DNA of 64,000 bases from Ralstonia pickettii. GTDB lineage: Bacteria > Pseudomonadota > Gammaproteobacteria > Burkholderiales > Burkholderiaceae. How positions within the stretch are numbered: the stretch's first letter is position 1; every line of letters starts with the position of its first letter. The notes below the pieces were generated by a model. That model saw only the letters and a list, made by a program, of their open reading frames with translations. It was not told where the DNA came from and made no database searches. Below, piece by piece: positions 35,760 through 44,822 of the stretch. The translations under genes and the position numbers were made by a program. The DNA lies in NCBI RefSeq assembly GCF_000607165.1, contig NZ_JFZG01000024.1:558001-622000 (forward strand), read 5' to 3'.

Positions 35760-35786
35760 TCAAGAATCGGCCCCAGGCGCCGATAA
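35760..35786 (+). promoter_or_regulatory. Sigma-28-like promoter of cheYZ
   Basis: TCAA (35760-35763), 15 bases, GCCGATAA (35779-35786): 3/4 at -35, a perfect -10 and exact spacing. It lies 57 bp before cheY, so cheYZ can be transcribed separately from cheB. Confidence 0.7.
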
Positions 35787-35842
35787 GATTGCCAAGGAAG
35801 CCCGAAACCCCCCAATTCAGTAAGTTTGCGGAGATTGTGTCC

Positions 35843-36244
35843 ATGGACAAGAGCCAGTACCGATTCCTCGTCGTCGACGATTTCCCGACGATGCGCCGGA
35901 TCGTGCGTAACCTGCTCAAGGAACTCGGTTATGCCAACGTCGACGAGGCCGAAGACGGCGCCGCCGGCCTGGCCAAGGTCAAGGAAGGCCGGTTCGATTT
36001 CGTGATCTCGGACTGGAACATGCCCAACATGGATGGTCTGCAGATGCTGCAGAGCATCCGTGGCGACGCCAACCCTGTCATCAGCAAGATGCCGGTGCTG
36101 ATGGTGACGGCCGAAGCCAAGAAGGAAAACATCATCGCCGCTGCCCAGGCAGGTGCCAACGGCTACGTGGTCAAGCCCTTTACGGCTGCCACGCTGGACG
36201 AAAAGCTGGGCAAGATTTTCGAGAAGCTCGAAAAGGGGGCGTGA
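35843..36244 (+). CDS. cheY: Chemotaxis response regulator CheY
   Basis: A 133-residue receiver closely matching canonical CheY: Asp12/Asp13, phospho-Asp57 in [11 protein letters not shown], Thr89, Tyr108 and Lys111 (GYVVKPF). It binds FliM when phosphorylated. GGAGA lies 8 bases upstream of ATG 35843. cheZ starts at the last base of the stop codon. Confidence 0.95.
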   Translation: MDKSQYRFLVVDDFPTMRRIVRNLLKELGYANVDEAEDGAAGLAKVKEGRFDFVISDWNMPNMDGLQMLQSIRGDANPVISKMPVLMVTAEAKKENIIAAAQAGANGYVVKPFTAATLDEKLGKIFEKLEKGA

Positions 36245-36912
36245 TGAGCGAGATGCATGATGGCGCCCAGGCGCCTGCCGTAGAAGGCGTGGACCACGGT
36301 GATATGCCGGAAATGCTCCAACGCATCGGCCACCTCACGCGCATGCTGCGTGAGAGCATGCGTGAGCTGGGTCTGGACAAGGGCGTGGAGAAGGCCGCTT
36401 CGGCTATTCCCGACGCGCGCGACCGCCTGAACTACATCGCCAACATGACCGAGCAGGCGGCCACCCGCGTGCTCAACGCCATTGACGCGGCGCGCCCCGT
36501 GCAAGATGCGCTGGAGTCCGACGCCGAGGCGCTGGTCAACCGCTGGCAGTCGTGGATGGATCGCCAACTGGGCGACGACGAGATCCGCGAGCTGGTCGGG
36601 CAGACCAACGGCTTCCTGCGCAGCGTTCCGGAAAAGACGCGCGACACGAACCAGCAGCTCATGGAGATCCTGATGGCGCAGGACTTCCAGGACTTGACCG
36701 GCCAGGTGATCAAGAAGGTGCTGGACGTCGTTCAGCTCATCGAAAGCCAGCTCGTGGGCATCCTGCTCGACAACGCGCCGGAACACCTGCGCGTGGAAGC
36801 CGCGCAAGTTGCGACGACGCTGCTCAACGGCCCGCAGATCAATCCGGACCATCCGGACGTGGTCGCGAACCAGGAACAGGTCGACGACCTGCTGGAAAGC
36901 CTCGGGTTCTGA
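36244..36912 (+). CDS. cheZ: CheY-phosphate phosphatase CheZ
   Basis: A 222-residue helical protein. The catalytic Gln lies in QDFQDLTGQVIKKV (about residues 141-154), and the C-terminal QEQVDDLLESLGF helix is the CheY-P docking site. It dephosphorylates CheY-P. The start is ATG 36244 (a GTG 3 bases earlier is also in frame), overlapping the cheY stop by one base. Confidence 0.95.
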   Translation: MSEMHDGAQAPAVEGVDHGDMPEMLQRIGHLTRMLRESMRELGLDKGVEKAASAIPDARDRLNYIANMTEQAATRVLNAIDAARPVQDALESDAEALVNRWQSWMDRQLGDDEIRELVGQTNGFLRSVPEKTRDTNQQLMEILMAQDFQDLTGQVIKKVLDVVQLIESQLVGILLDNAPEHLRVEAAQVATTLLNGPQINPDHPDVVANQEQVDDLLESLGF

Positions 36913-37003
36913 CCCTGCATTGCCAGCCCCTCGCAGGATGCGGGGGGCGGCGTCTCTCCGTGCGGTCAGCCACAGGTTGACAACTGCGACGGAGCGAATC
37001 GCC

Positions 37004-37190
37004 TCATTGGTTCTTCAGCGGCGCGCGCGCCAGCATGGCGTCGATCTGCGCGTCCTTCTCTTCCCAAAGCTGTGCAGGCCAGCGATGAAATTCGCTGCGG
37101 AATGCCGCATCGGCGGTGTAGTCGCCCACGCAGAGCCTGCCGGGATCGGCAGTCCCGCACGTGCACCATCACCCGCCCGGCCCGAGCGTG
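37004..37190 (-). pseudogene. Remnant of an LPLAT-family acyltransferase (C-terminus only)
   Basis: Minus-strand frames spell the C-terminal end of lysophospholipid acyltransferase-like proteins in pieces: VHVRD in one frame, LPIPAG in the next, then GDYTADAAFRSEFHRW and LWEEKDAQIDAML to a stop at 37004. At least two frameshifts separate these pieces, and no acyltransferase HX4D motif is found upstream (37190-37552). Family assignment is from memory of the C-terminal pattern. Confidence 0.5.
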
Positions 37191-37552
37191 TCGTGCAGAC
37201 GTAGGAACGAAGCCTTGGCCTGCATCAGAGAACACGATGCATCGAAGCCTCTGCAGCAAACACGCTGTCTTGCCCGACGGCTCGCGATACGCCGATGATG
37301 ACGACGTGCGCGGCGCCGTGACCGTCTGTGGCGATGGCATGCCCAGACCGGATCCCGTGCGCGTCAGGAAGGTGCCAGGTGCAGCAATATCCCGCCTGTA
37401 TTTCCATGACCGCCGTAGGGGAGTTGACACGTTACAACGCCCCACAAAGCCTTGCGCTGATTGGCGTCAAGGCCTGAGTCGGTATTCATTCTTATCATGG
37501 TCATGGCCTATTTGGGCCACTGTTCTCACTCCTTTTGATTCGAGGTATCGAC
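37191..37552. other. Non-coding or decayed region before the cytochrome c gene
   Basis: No gene is recognised. A 60-codon minus ORF (37225-37407) has no family resemblance. A TTGACA-like hexamer lies at about 37424 and GATTGGCGTCAAGG near 37459; neither makes a clear promoter or FNR box. Confidence 0.3.
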
Positions 37553-37972
37553 GTGCTCATTCGACCTATAACCATTGCTGCCCTGGTGGGGTTCACCTTG
37601 CTGACGGCATGCAGCAAGAATGAGGAGGCTGCTTCCGCTGCCTCCGCCACTGCGGCTCCCGCAACTGTGGCTGCAGCGCCCGCTGCGCCGCAGGCAACCC
37701 AGGCCAGCGCCGGCGATGTCGAGAAAGGGGAGAAGGTCTACAAGTCCACTTGCGCCATGTGTCACAGCACCGGTGCCGGTGGCGCGCCGATGTTCAAATC
37801 GAAGGACGATTGGGCCCCTCGCATCGCGCAGGGCAAGGACACCCTCTACGACCATGCGCTGCACGGCTTCTCGGGCAGCAAGGGTACGATGCCCGCAAAA
37901 GGCGGCAACGCATCGCTCGGCGATGAAGACGTGAAGGCTGGGGTGGATTACATGACGTCGAAGGCAACGTAA
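37553..37972 (+). CDS. c-type cytochrome lipoprotein (cytochrome c5-like)
   Basis: A 139-residue protein. The signal peptide ends in the lipobox LLTAC (Cys at about residue 20), followed by a Ser/Ala/Pro linker to about residue 60. One haem site CAMCH (about residues 68-72) and a downstream Met ligand in GTMPAKGG are present. It would be a membrane-anchored periplasmic electron carrier, and its position next to nos genes suggests it could serve respiration. The start is GTG 37553 with GAGG 7 bases upstream. Confidence 0.85.
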   Translation: MLIRPITIAALVGFTLLTACSKNEEAASAASATAAPATVAAAPAAPQATQASAGDVEKGEKVYKSTCAMCHSTGAGGAPMFKSKDDWAPRIAQGKDTLYDHALHGFSGSKGTMPAKGGNASLGDEDVKAGVDYMTSKAT

Positions 37973-38022
37973 GGACTTGCGATCGGGCAGGCATGGCGGC
38001 GCTCCTGGTGAGCGCCGTTTGT

Positions 38023-38373
38023 TTATGCCTGTAACAGCGGGTCGACCAGCACGGCATCAATCACGGCGCGTACGTTGGCCCAGGGTTCCGCGTTCGGGTT
38101 GGTCAAGGGATCTTCGCGCAGCACGTCCGAAGCATCGTGCAGATGGTTAGGGAAGGTGGTGAGCGTGCGATGCAGCGGTGCGGTGTCGATGCGTAATTGC
38201 GCATCGCCCCACCGCCACGCGATCGCATATTCCGACCGAGCGGGGTAACGCAGTTCGAGCAGAACGCCGTTGTCGAGCGAGACCATCAAGGCGTCCTGGC
38301 ACAGCGTAGGAGGTTCCGCCAACACCGCACCGTAGTGCGCCTCCAGTGCCTCTTTGAGATCGAGGTGCTGCAT
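38023..38373 (-). CDS. TumE-like (DUF6516) protein, possible toxin
   Basis: A 116-residue protein. The run LELRYPARSEYAIAWRW, LRIDTAPLH and TFPNHLHDASDV resembles the DUF6516/TumE family, whose members keep a RxDxxPHH...TFPHHxH pattern and are annotated as toxin components. It lies 2 bp after the next gene on the same strand, as in toxin-antitoxin pairs. Toxicity is not shown; the assignment is by motif recall. Confidence 0.5.
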   Translation of the reverse strand: MQHLDLKEALEAHYGAVLAEPPTLCQDALMVSLDNGVLLELRYPARSEYAIAWRWGDAQLRIDTAPLHRTLTTFPNHLHDASDVLREDPLTNPNAEPWANVRAVIDAVLVDPLLQA

Positions 38374-38375
38374 GA

Positions 38376-38645
38376 TCAGCCTCCCATGCGCGCCAGCAGC
38401 GCCTTCAGTTCAGCGGTGACGTCTTGCTTGGCGGTTGCAAGCGCGAGTGAGCCGAGGTAGTGCTCATAGGCCGGATGCTCCGGCAAGTCCGCCGCCGCGA
38501 TGCGCGCCAGCAGATCCCCCTCATCGTTCACCCCATAGGGTTCGAGCAGCTTGCGCCGGCTTTCCCGCAACTCGTAGGACAGGCGACTGAGCTGCTCCAT
38601 CTGAACGGCATCATCGGGCGGTAGATTGGCAAAGTAATCGATCAT
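38376..38645 (-). CDS. Small helical protein, possible partner of the TumE-like protein
   Basis: An 89-residue, Leu/Glu-rich, probably all-helical protein with LSYELRESRRKLLEPYGV and EHPAYEHYLGSL. No helix-turn-helix is apparent. Its stop is 2 bp from the start of the TumE-like gene, so the two are co-translated. It may be the antitoxin, but no family is firmly recognised. It lies 20 bp downstream of nosL and could be read through from the nos operon. Confidence 0.55.
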   Translation of the reverse strand: MIDYFANLPPDDAVQMEQLSRLSYELRESRRKLLEPYGVNDEGDLLARIAAADLPEHPAYEHYLGSLALATAKQDVTAELKALLARMGG

Positions 38646-38664
38646 TTCGTTTTCTCTGGGGCGG

Positions 38665-39204
38665 TTACATCTGGGGATCTTTCAATACGCCACCGTCGAG
38701 CTGTGCCATCTGGGGCGTGATGTCATTGAACTTGTAAACCTTGCCGCCTTGATGTGTGGCGAAGGCGTCGGCATCGGCCTGCGTGGCAAAGGACGCAAAC
38801 GTGGCGCCCATCGATCCGCGCGCCTTCGATCCCACGACGTAGAACGCGGTGCGGGCGTCGATCCAGTGGCCCCGCGGGGTGTTCCAGTCTGTCTTGGCCA
38901 TGTCTTGCACGTACATGGCGAGCATGTGCCGCTGTTGTTCGGGGCGCAGCACGATCGCGAATAGCTCGATGGTGTCGCAGAAGACGTCGGGGGTGCCTTT
39001 GTCATACAGAATCTGCGCTTTCGGGCCGGGGAAGTCGGCTACCGTCATGCCATCGAGGCTGCAAGGCGTATCGCGCGTGAGTTCGATCGGACCGGGCGTA
39101 GAGGCGGCGCCTTGGCAACCGGCCAGGACGATTGCGGTAGCGAACAGGGCCGTGCGCGCGCTGCGGCGCAGGGCGGATAGCGGAGGTTGCAGTGTGCGTT
39201 TCAT
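38665..39204 (-). CDS. nosL: Nitrous oxide reductase copper chaperone NosL
   Basis: A 179-residue lipoprotein. The lipobox is VLAGC (Cys at about residue 30), and the metal-binding CSLDGM is near residue 48, followed by the usual FPGPKAQI. It delivers Cu(I) for the Cu sites of NosZ from the outer face of the membrane. The ATG at 39204 overlaps the nosY stop (ATGA). It is the last clear gene of the nos operon. Confidence 0.9.
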   Translation of the reverse strand: MKRTLQPPLSALRRSARTALFATAIVLAGCQGAASTPGPIELTRDTPCSLDGMTVADFPGPKAQILYDKGTPDVFCDTIELFAIVLRPEQQRHMLAMYVQDMAKTDWNTPRGHWIDARTAFYVVGSKARGSMGATFASFATQADADAFATHQGGKVYKFNDITPQMAQLDGGVLKDPQM

Positions 39205-40028
39205 TTGCGGAATTTCCATGCGGCCACAGCGAGCGGAGCGACGATCCAGGCAGCCATCAGAGCGCCGAGCACGAGCGGGTCGGCCATATGCTCGGGGAAT
39301 ACGGTCGCCAGACCGTAGAGCGTGCGGACTTCGTCAAAGCTGAAGATATTGAGGATGCGGAAGATGTCTGCCGGGTTGAGCAGCATCAGGTAGGGCAGGG
39401 CGTCCGATCCCAGCTTTCCGCCCGTGGCGATCAGTGCCCCGAGAAGCAGCAGATCGAATACCAGCACGAAGAAGAACCACAGCGCGATGGCGACACCGCT
39501 TGCGCGCGTGCGGTCGGCGGCGATGACGGACACCAACAGGGCCAGGCTCAGGAAGGCCATGCCAAGCAGCACCGAACTGAGCATGAAGCCGGCGTAGTGA
39601 TACATGGCCGCGAGCGGCAGCTTGACGGCCAACAGTATCCCGACCACCCCGAAGCCGACGACCGTGGAGCACGCAAGCGCGGCCGCCAAGCCGAGGTATT
39701 TGCCGAGCAGCAGCTCGACTCGGGTGATCGGCATGGAAAGCAGCAGGTCCAGCGAGCCGCGTTCACGCTCGCCCACGATCGCATCAAAGCCGAGAATCAA
39801 CGCAATCAGCGGTACGAGATAGATCACGAGGCTCACCAGGCTGGCAATCGTGACCTCCATGCCGCGCAGCCCGACTTCGCCCTGCTGTGCCGCGCCGAAG
39901 TAGGCGATCACCAGCGCAAACGCTGTCAATACAGTGGTCACCGCCAGCACCCACCGGTTGCGGATGCGGTCGTGGAATTCCTTGGCGATGACGATGCCGA
40001 TCTGCCGGGGTTCGAGTGTCAATTGCAT
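39201..40028 (-). CDS. nosY: Nos ABC transporter permease NosY
   Basis: A 275-residue protein with six hydrophobic segments, of the ABC-2 type. VGERERGSLDLLLSMPITR is the conserved loop contacting NosF. With NosD and NosF it forms the complex needed for CuZ assembly in NosZ. The longer ORF to 40619 overlaps nosF and is not used; ATG 40028 lies 8 bp downstream of the nosF stop. Confidence 0.95.
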   Translation of the reverse strand: MQLTLEPRQIGIVIAKEFHDRIRNRWVLAVTTVLTAFALVIAYFGAAQQGEVGLRGMEVTIASLVSLVIYLVPLIALILGFDAIVGERERGSLDLLLSMPITRVELLLGKYLGLAAALACSTVVGFGVVGILLAVKLPLAAMYHYAGFMLSSVLLGMAFLSLALLVSVIAADRTRASGVAIALWFFFVLVFDLLLLGALIATGGKLGSDALPYLMLLNPADIFRILNIFSFDEVRTLYGLATVFPEHMADPLVLGALMAAWIVAPLAVAAWKFRK

Positions 40029-40036
40029 GTCTGGCC

Positions 40037-40945
40037 TCAAGCAGGTTGGCCAAGGAGCACGTCTTCGAGCGAAGGTTCGCGCAGTTGCAGGTCGGCAAGT
40101 GTTGCACCGAGCGTGGATAGCGATTGCAGCAATGGCATCTTCGCCGGCCGCGGGCACAGCACCGTGGCGCGCGATCCATCCATGTGCAGTTCGCATCCTG
40201 GCGCGGCCGCGAGCGCGCGCCGCAGTGCGGGCTCGGCATGCTCTGGGCCGCCCGTCAGCCGTAGGTCGAACCAAAGCGGCAAGGCCATCGATTCGCGTAA
40301 CGATTGCACCGTCCCCTGTGCATGCACGCGTCCGTTCTTCATGATCGCTAGGCGACCCACGCGCTCCTGGATTTCCGAGAGGATGTGCGAGGTCAGCACA
40401 ATGGTCACGCCCTGCGCCTGCAGTTCGCCCAGGGTGCGATAGAAGTCGCGAATCCCCTGCGGGTCCAGGCCGTTTGTGGGCTCGTCGAGAAACAGGAGTG
40501 TGGGCTGGCCGAGCAGGGCCTGGGCAAAACCGAGGCGCTGGCGCATGCCCTTGGAGTATCCGCGCACGCGGCGGTTTGAGGCATGGGACAACCCCACGCG
40601 TTCCAGCACGCGCGCGCAATCCGTTCGCGGCGCGCGCTTGAGCGCAGCGAAGAATTCCAGTGTTTCCTGGCCAGTCAGGTTGTCATAGAACACCACGTTT
40701 TCCGGCAGATAGCCAAGGTTGCGCCGCACCGACCGGAAGGCCGCGCTGCTCATGGGCTGGCCTCCAATGCGCACTTCACCTGCGGTGGGCGCCTCCAGGC
40801 CAAGGAGCATCTTGAACAGCGTGCTCTTGCCCGCGCCGTTGTGGCCGATCAGGCCGAATAGCTCGCCGGGATGCACCGTCAGGCTCACGTCCGCCACGGC
40901 TTCGATCTCGCCGTAGCGCTTCACCAGTTGCCGCGCTTCAATCAT
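40037..40945 (-). CDS. nosF: Nos ABC transporter ATPase NosF
   Basis: A 302-residue ABC ATPase. Walker A GHNGAGKST, signature YSKGMRQRLG, Walker B LLFLDEP and switch His (LTSH) are all present. It powers the NosDFY complex. The start overlaps the nosD stop by 8 bp. Confidence 0.95.
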   Translation of the reverse strand: MIEARQLVKRYGEIEAVADVSLTVHPGELFGLIGHNGAGKSTLFKMLLGLEAPTAGEVRIGGQPMSSAAFRSVRRNLGYLPENVVFYDNLTGQETLEFFAALKRAPRTDCARVLERVGLSHASNRRVRGYSKGMRQRLGFAQALLGQPTLLFLDEPTNGLDPQGIRDFYRTLGELQAQGVTIVLTSHILSEIQERVGRLAIMKNGRVHAQGTVQSLRESMALPLWFDLRLTGGPEHAEPALRRALAAAPGCELHMDGSRATVLCPRPAKMPLLQSLSTLGATLADLQLREPSLEDVLLGQPA

Positions 40946-42200
40946 GCTTGTTCACCCACGCGCGCCAATCATTGCCCCGTGGACGCATGCGGGGGCTGGC
41001 ATCGACCACACTGGGTGAGCGCAGCAGCGGGAATTGCTCCGAGATCAGCCTCAACGTCTGTACCGCGGGGCTATTGAGCAGCAGCTTGGCGCTCGGAAAG
41101 CGCCACAACAGCCGGTCCATCAGATCGCTCGCGCGATAGGGCACGTCGCCACGGCCGTCGCCGTTTCGGTCCCACCCGGCATAGTTGCTCCAATAGTTGC
41201 CGCTACGCCCGCCCCAGGGCTCGTCGTGTGCGGCAACGTAGCGCACCTGTTCCTGGTTATCGATGAAATCGTTACCGTCCACCTTGTTGTGAATGGACCC
41301 GGCCCATACGTGCATGCCGACCGTGTTGCCGATGACGAGGTTGTTGCTCAGCACGTTGTATTCGGCGTCGTAGACGAAGAAACCGCGCAGGTTTCCGGAC
41401 ACGACGTTGTCTTCAATGACCGAATCCTGGATGGTGCGCAGCATGATGCCGTGGTCCGAGTTGCCCCAGGCGCGGTTGCCACGCACGATCTGGCGGCGCG
41501 TCATCATGAGTGCCAGTCCGCCGCGGTTGTGGTAGGACTCGTTGCCCTCCCACACGTTGTCGTTGGAGTTCATGTAGTGCGTGCCATAGCGCACGTTGTG
41601 GATGCGATTGGCACGAAACAGCGCGTGGTGCGACACATCGACATAGATGCCGTCACGCGAAAAGCTGATCTCATTGCCTTCGAGCTGCGCACCCGTCGTG
41701 TTGTAGAGCTGGATGCCGTTGCCGCGCTGGGCGGAAGGGTAATCGCGCTTGCCGGCAATCACGTTGCCCACGATGCGTACATCCTTCACGCCTTCAATCC
41801 ACAGGCCGAACAGGTTGTAAGTGAGCTCGCAGTGTCTGACCGTGACGCGATCCGCGCCGGGCTGGATGTAGATGCCGGCGTTCTGCGCACCGAGGTCGTC
41901 GCCGCTGTCGCTGACAATCAGGCCATCGATCGTGACGTCCGGCGACGTGACGCGGATCACATCTCCGACAAGGCCGCCGCTGATGGTGGGGCGGTCGATG
42001 CCCACAAGGGTCAGGGGTTTGTCGATCCGGACCGGGCCTTGATACCGACCGCGCTCGATGATGAGGGTGTCCCCTGCATGCGCGAGCGTGACCGCCTGCG
42101 AAATCGAACTGCCGGCATGCACGCGAATCTCTGCACCGCAGGCCGCAGTGCAGACCAGCAGTGCCGAGATCGCGCAGAGGAGCCGGTTCAGTACAGCCAT
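40938..42200 (-). CDS. nosD: Periplasmic copper-site assembly protein NosD
   Basis: A 420-residue protein. The signal peptide is cut after ALLVCTAACGA. It folds as a right-handed beta helix (CASH repeats) such as NGIQLYNTTGAQLEGNEISF and NRAWGNSDHGIMLRT, ending with a NYWSNYAGWDRNGDGRGDVPY domain. It docks on NosFY and passes copper or sulphur for CuZ. ATG 42200 lies inside the nosR end (13-bp overlap); the upstream extension to 42467 is rejected. Confidence 0.9.
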   Translation of the reverse strand: MAVLNRLLCAISALLVCTAACGAEIRVHAGSSISQAVTLAHAGDTLIIERGRYQGPVRIDKPLTLVGIDRPTISGGLVGDVIRVTSPDVTIDGLIVSDSGDDLGAQNAGIYIQPGADRVTVRHCELTYNLFGLWIEGVKDVRIVGNVIAGKRDYPSAQRGNGIQLYNTTGAQLEGNEISFSRDGIYVDVSHHALFRANRIHNVRYGTHYMNSNDNVWEGNESYHNRGGLALMMTRRQIVRGNRAWGNSDHGIMLRTIQDSVIEDNVVSGNLRGFFVYDAEYNVLSNNLVIGNTVGMHVWAGSIHNKVDGNDFIDNQEQVRYVAAHDEPWGGRSGNYWSNYAGWDRNGDGRGDVPYRASDLMDRLLWRFPSAKLLLNSPAVQTLRLISEQFPLLRSPSVVDASPRMRPRGNDWRAWVNKHD

Positions 42201-44806
42201 TTCAGTTGGGGCAAGGATTGCAGCGCCGGAAGCACGCCCACGCCCTTCATGGCAAGGAAGAGTCCTGCGCCAATCAGCAGGTTCTTCATGCCGACATAGG
42301 CAGCCATGTCGGCCCAGGAGGCTGTACGCAGCTTGTAACCCCACCAGGCGCCTTCCTTCACATAGGGCTTGCACGCCATGCGCATGACCCATTCGTAGGC
42401 GGACCACGCCAACCACCAGCCGAGCACGATGCCGGCGCCAAGCCTGCCGCCCGCACCGAGCAGCCACGCCCAGGTGACCAGCACGGCCAGGCCAATGCCG
42501 GCGGCACGGAAGAACAACGGGTGGTGAAGGAACTGCTGGTTCCAGGGGAAGAGGTGGTCAGTCAGCTCGCGACGCAACCGGGCGACGATGCCCACCGGCG
42601 GCAGCGGCAGCGAAGCGGGCGCCGGTGCAGCGGGTTTGTGCGGCGCGCTTGGCACGGGCTGGATCGGGATGTAGTAGCCGTCGGCGCCGATCGGTGTCAG
42701 TTTCAAGCCGGCGCTCGTGCGGTGCTTGCGCTCCTTGACCAGCGGAGGGCACGCATGATCGTCGTAATACATGACCATGCAATCCAGGCACAACAGGCAT
42801 TCGCGCTGATCGATCTTGCCATCGCGTCCGATCGCCTGCGATCCGCAGCCCGCCTCGCAGGCGCGGCATGGGCCGCATTCCTGCTTGCGTTTCAGACCCC
42901 ACCACCGGAACGTGGACGGGATTGCGAGCGAGGCACCCAGCGGGCACAGGTATTTGCAGAATGGCCGCTCGATGAACAGGGCGGCGACAGCCAGCACGCT
43001 CCAGAACGTGACGAAGGGCCACGTCCGGTTCCAGACGCCGACCAGGAACGTGGTCTTGAAAGGCTCGATCTCCGCCAGCTTCTCGGCGGTGCCCATCGAG
43101 TAGAACGACATCCCGAGCAGACCGGCAAACACACCGTACTTGATCCACTTGAGCTTGTCGTGCAGCGCCTTGGGCAACTGGAACTGGAAGCGCGCAAGGC
43201 CAAGTTTGCCCCCCACCTTGTAGAGGATCTCACTCATCGAGCCGTAGGGACACAGCCAACCGCAGAACATGCCGCGGCCCCAGAAGAACACGCTGATGAT
43301 GATGAACCACCAGAACAGGAAGATGAAGGGATCGGACAGGAACAGATCCCACCGCCACTTGAAGAGAATGGCGTGGAACCATGTCAGCACCTGCGTGATG
43401 GACGGCTGCGCCATGAGATGGAATCCAGCGAAGCCGATGCTCGTGGTCCACAGTGCGTACTTGGGCCAGGAGACCCAGCGTTTGTCCTTGCGCCTGGAGC
43501 GGCGCACCAGCGTGTCTCGCGACGCATACACCACGCCTGCGCTGATCAACAGGAGGACGAACAGACCGATCTCGACGGCACGCGCCTTCCAGATCTGCAG
43601 CCAGGGCGGTGCGGGGCGGTCGTACTGCGGCCACCCGCCCACAAGCTCATCCGCCGGAAGCCAGTATTCCTGTTCGAAGCTCGTGAACGTCTTTGCGCCG
43701 GTTTCTGCATCCAACTTGTTGGCCAGGAACACCAGCTTCCACGGATACGCCGACGAAAATCCCGGGCTGCGGATGATGAAGATGCCGGATTCGCGATAAT
43801 CCGGCGCACCGGTTGCGCGGATGCCGTAGAGGTTCTGGTAATCGAGGTCCCGGAAGGTGAAGGTGTCGGTATCCTGGGCGACCTGGATGCGGTCGAAGAT
43901 GCCCCCGCGCACGAAGCCCGAGCCTTTGAAACTCTCGGTGCCGTTCGACGCGATGAAGATCGCGTGTTCGCCGGGTTTCAGGCTCGACATGAGCGATGCG
44001 TAATTCGCATCGCCCAGAATGCTGCGTCCTACGGCCGGCGCACTGACGTCACCGAACACCATATCCACGTAAGGCTGGCCGCTGGCTTGGAGTCCAACGA
44101 CTTCAGGGTGCACGGTCAGCCGCTGCACGGCGCCTTGGTCGAGCAGTGCCTTCCAGCTCAGCGGCTGATTGACCGGCGTGAATTTCGCCTGGGCGCGGCG
44201 CTTGGGCGTGATGATTCCGGCCTGCTCGGCCACGGCCTTGCCACTGCGCAGGATGACCTGATTCTCGGACATCACCGTCACGGTCGCACCGCTGATCGCG
44301 TCGAGTTCGACGGCGCCCTCGCTCACCGCGTGGGATTTGCCGATCTCGATGCTCCCGCCGACGAACTTGCCGACGTATTGCGAGGTGAAGTGCGTCAGTT
44401 GGGTTTCTGGAATGCCCAGCAGAAGGATCGGCTCGGAATGTCGCAGGACCTTGACGCCCGTGATCACGCCGTGCGCATCCATGCCCATCAGGGTAATGAT
44501 GGGTTTGCCTGAATAGCCGGGCATGTCCACGATGTCGGTAGACAGGAACGCGTAGCCGACCAGCTGGCGCTTGCCGGCAACGTCGCGATAGCCCTCCACG
44601 TAAGGAGGGTGCCCCTTGCGCGGGGAGAAGCTGCTGGCGCCAGGCAGCACGTCCGTGCAGGGCACCATTGCGCAGAGGTTCGGGTCGGTCGATAAACCGG
44701 CGGGCAGCGGCGCCTCATAAGCCATGCCGCTGATGCCCGCCAGTGCGGACGTGTCCATCGCACAAGTGGCGGCAATCACCGCCAATCGTGAGAACAGTTG
44801 TTTCAT
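42188..44806 (-). CDS. nosR: Membrane flavoprotein/ferredoxin NosR
   Basis: An 872-residue protein. A periplasmic FMN-binding domain carries DAISGATVTV (Thr near residue 178 for covalent FMN). Five to six membrane helices follow, with CGWLCPYGS and CKYLCPLGA (CX3CP motifs). Two [4Fe-4S] ferredoxin motifs come next (CGPCRACEAGC, CLLCLDC) and a C-terminal membrane part. It supplies electrons and supports nosZ expression and activity. GGGAGAAGG precedes ATG 44806. Confidence 0.95.
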   Translation of the reverse strand: MKQLFSRLAVIAATCAMDTSALAGISGMAYEAPLPAGLSTDPNLCAMVPCTDVLPGASSFSPRKGHPPYVEGYRDVAGKRQLVGYAFLSTDIVDMPGYSGKPIITLMGMDAHGVITGVKVLRHSEPILLLGIPETQLTHFTSQYVGKFVGGSIEIGKSHAVSEGAVELDAISGATVTVMSENQVILRSGKAVAEQAGIITPKRRAQAKFTPVNQPLSWKALLDQGAVQRLTVHPEVVGLQASGQPYVDMVFGDVSAPAVGRSILGDANYASLMSSLKPGEHAIFIASNGTESFKGSGFVRGGIFDRIQVAQDTDTFTFRDLDYQNLYGIRATGAPDYRESGIFIIRSPGFSSAYPWKLVFLANKLDAETGAKTFTSFEQEYWLPADELVGGWPQYDRPAPPWLQIWKARAVEIGLFVLLLISAGVVYASRDTLVRRSRRKDKRWVSWPKYALWTTSIGFAGFHLMAQPSITQVLTWFHAILFKWRWDLFLSDPFIFLFWWFIIISVFFWGRGMFCGWLCPYGSMSEILYKVGGKLGLARFQFQLPKALHDKLKWIKYGVFAGLLGMSFYSMGTAEKLAEIEPFKTTFLVGVWNRTWPFVTFWSVLAVAALFIERPFCKYLCPLGASLAIPSTFRWWGLKRKQECGPCRACEAGCGSQAIGRDGKIDQRECLLCLDCMVMYYDDHACPPLVKERKHRTSAGLKLTPIGADGYYIPIQPVPSAPHKPAAPAPASLPLPPVGIVARLRRELTDHLFPWNQQFLHHPLFFRAAGIGLAVLVTWAWLLGAGGRLGAGIVLGWWLAWSAYEWVMRMACKPYVKEGAWWGYKLRTASWADMAAYVGMKNLLIGAGLFLAMKGVGVLPALQSLPQLKWLY

Positions 44807-44822
44807 ACGTCCGCCTTCTCCC

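Noticed and set aside
36966-37445. A 159-codon minus-strand ORF as an intact gene
   Set aside because: Its sequence has no family match over its length, and only fragments in three frames resemble an acyltransferase, so a decayed gene is the better reading.
37459-37472. FNR-like box before the cytochrome c gene
   Set aside because: TTGGCGTCAA has the half-sites too close together and lacks the TTGAT/ATCAA core.
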